64,000 nucleotides of DNA from Lycorma delicatula (taxonomy: Eukaryota > Arthropoda > Insecta > Hemiptera > Fulgoridae), in NCBI RefSeq assembly GCF_047948215.1, contig NC_134465.1, positions 50,437,946 to 50,501,945 on the forward strand, read 5' to 3'. Below are positions 63,413-64,000 of this stretch, in pieces; positions within the stretch are counted from its first letter, which is position 1; each line of letters opens with the position of its first letter. Below the pieces are notes generated by a model. That model was not told the origin of the DNA and ran no database searches. It saw only the letters and a list, made by a program, of their open reading frames with translations. A program made the position numbers and the translations under genes.

Positions 63413-64000
63413 GGTTCCGAACAAGTCCACATTGAACAAAGCCACCGGTACCAAGGATTTCCCTGTTTTATCTCATATATTTTGGTCTATCACTATTCTG
63501 GTCTTACTTGTATAATATATATTTTTTATTAAACTGAAGTATTTAGGAGGTATCCTTTTGGAAGCTTAATGCTCTCTATTCAAGAAAAATACATTTCTTT
63601 TCTTTTCAACTCATAATAAAAAAAAAACTCACTTTATCTGACGTTCGGGACTCCTCAGTTTGTTAAATTATATGCAAAAATAAAATTTTTCGAAGTTGCT
63701 TTGTACTTGTAGTTAGTTGTTTGTTAAAATCGGCTTTTACTGTTCTAGATGTATACATTTTTATGGGTTATTTCATTGAAATAACTAATCATAAATATAT
63801 TAAACATTATCGTAAATTAGCCTTGTATTTATTTAAAATTTTATTTGTTTTATTTAGGTTACATTTGTTACTTTCATAGAATTTATTTTTCACAACCGAG
63901 TTCAGTGATCTTATTTAATAACCGATATTATCCAAAAGATAAGTAAATACATAGTTCACGAGTTTGTTTTATTTATTATTTTTAATATTGTTAAAATATT
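63413..64000. other. AT-rich DNA, no feature recognised
   Basis: No supported feature up to the window end. Confidence 0.4.

Noticed and set aside
1..64000. Endogenous viral sequence or a host protein-coding gene.
   Set aside because: No capsid, polymerase, envelope or cellular protein domain could be recognised on either strand. All RT motifs seen are of the non-LTR type.

Overview
The window looks like a stretch of nuclear DNA from an arthropod, most likely an insect. It is strongly AT-rich and has almost no open reading frame longer than about 100 codons apart from transposon remnants. It is packed with nested retroposons, tRNA-derived SINEs, terminal-inverted-repeat (TIR) elements and simple repeats. 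I cannot name the species. The mixture of R1-like and RTE-like LINEs, DUF4817/mariner-like transposase pieces and hAT-type elements fits a large, repeat-rich insect genome; a hemipteran or similar is only a guess. I recognise no host protein-coding gene, rRNA, functional tRNA or CRISPR array, and no bacterial or viral gene.

Family names used here: SINE-A is a ~285 bp tRNA-derived SINE with A and B boxes and an A-rich tail, about 19 copies including a diverged subfamily A2. SINE-B is a second tRNA-like SINE (GCCTCCGTGG head, GGGTTCGAATCCC B box). M is a ~650 bp element with inverted ACTTCCTTGTAC ends and an internal tRNA-like B box. C, E, F and G are other dispersed non-coding repeats; E has inverted ends. 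H is a hAT-like TIR element (CAGTGGMGGCTCG ends). FB is a ~1.6 kb foldback element with long inverted arms around a short ORF. LINE-1 is an RTE-like non-LTR element whose conserved 3' end reads CAGTCAAATGACTGAAGAC. LINE-2 is another non-LTR family, with a TAA-type tail in some copies. R1-like fragments are also present.

Layout: 0-4.7 kb holds M, C and M-end fragments around an unexplained GC-richer 1.4 kb block. 5-11.3 kb holds LINE-2, M, SINE-B, a fresh LINE-1 insertion and SINE-A. 11.9-13.6 kb is FB copy 1 (minus). 14.2-15.6 kb is an M element split by a LINE-1 that carries a 537 bp tandem duplication. 16-20 kb is a SINE cluster with an R1 C-terminal piece. 20.9-22.3 kb holds two degraded LINEs. 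23-26 kb is a run of M copies. 27.8-33 kb holds SINE-A, a G element split by LINE-2, F, M, and a C element split by a rearranged SINE. 34.5-45.8 kb holds transposase relics, E, C, H and R1 fragments with several SINE-A insertions. 45.8-50.6 kb is mostly unassigned DNA with an H element, R1 3' sequence and a small ORF. 50.7-52.8 kb is a longer LINE-1 copy next to a transposase relic. 53-58.5 kb is a deep nest of H, E, SINE-B, M, G and SINE-A. 58.6-60.2 kb is FB copy 2 with an intact 70-codon ORF. 60.2-64 kb holds R1, SINE-A, F and H copies.

The best-supported calls are insertions with both flanks visible as target-site duplications (LINE-1 at 7786-8821 and 14361-15466, LINE-2 at 28569-29210, SINE-A at 36180-36462, 37739-38022, 40714-40998, 61434-61719, and others). 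The most interesting unexplained object is the FB element. It occurs twice in opposite orientation about 46 kb apart, with ~300 bp inverted arms around a compositionally distinct core. That core encodes a small acidic-tailed protein of unknown family in one copy and a broken version in the other.
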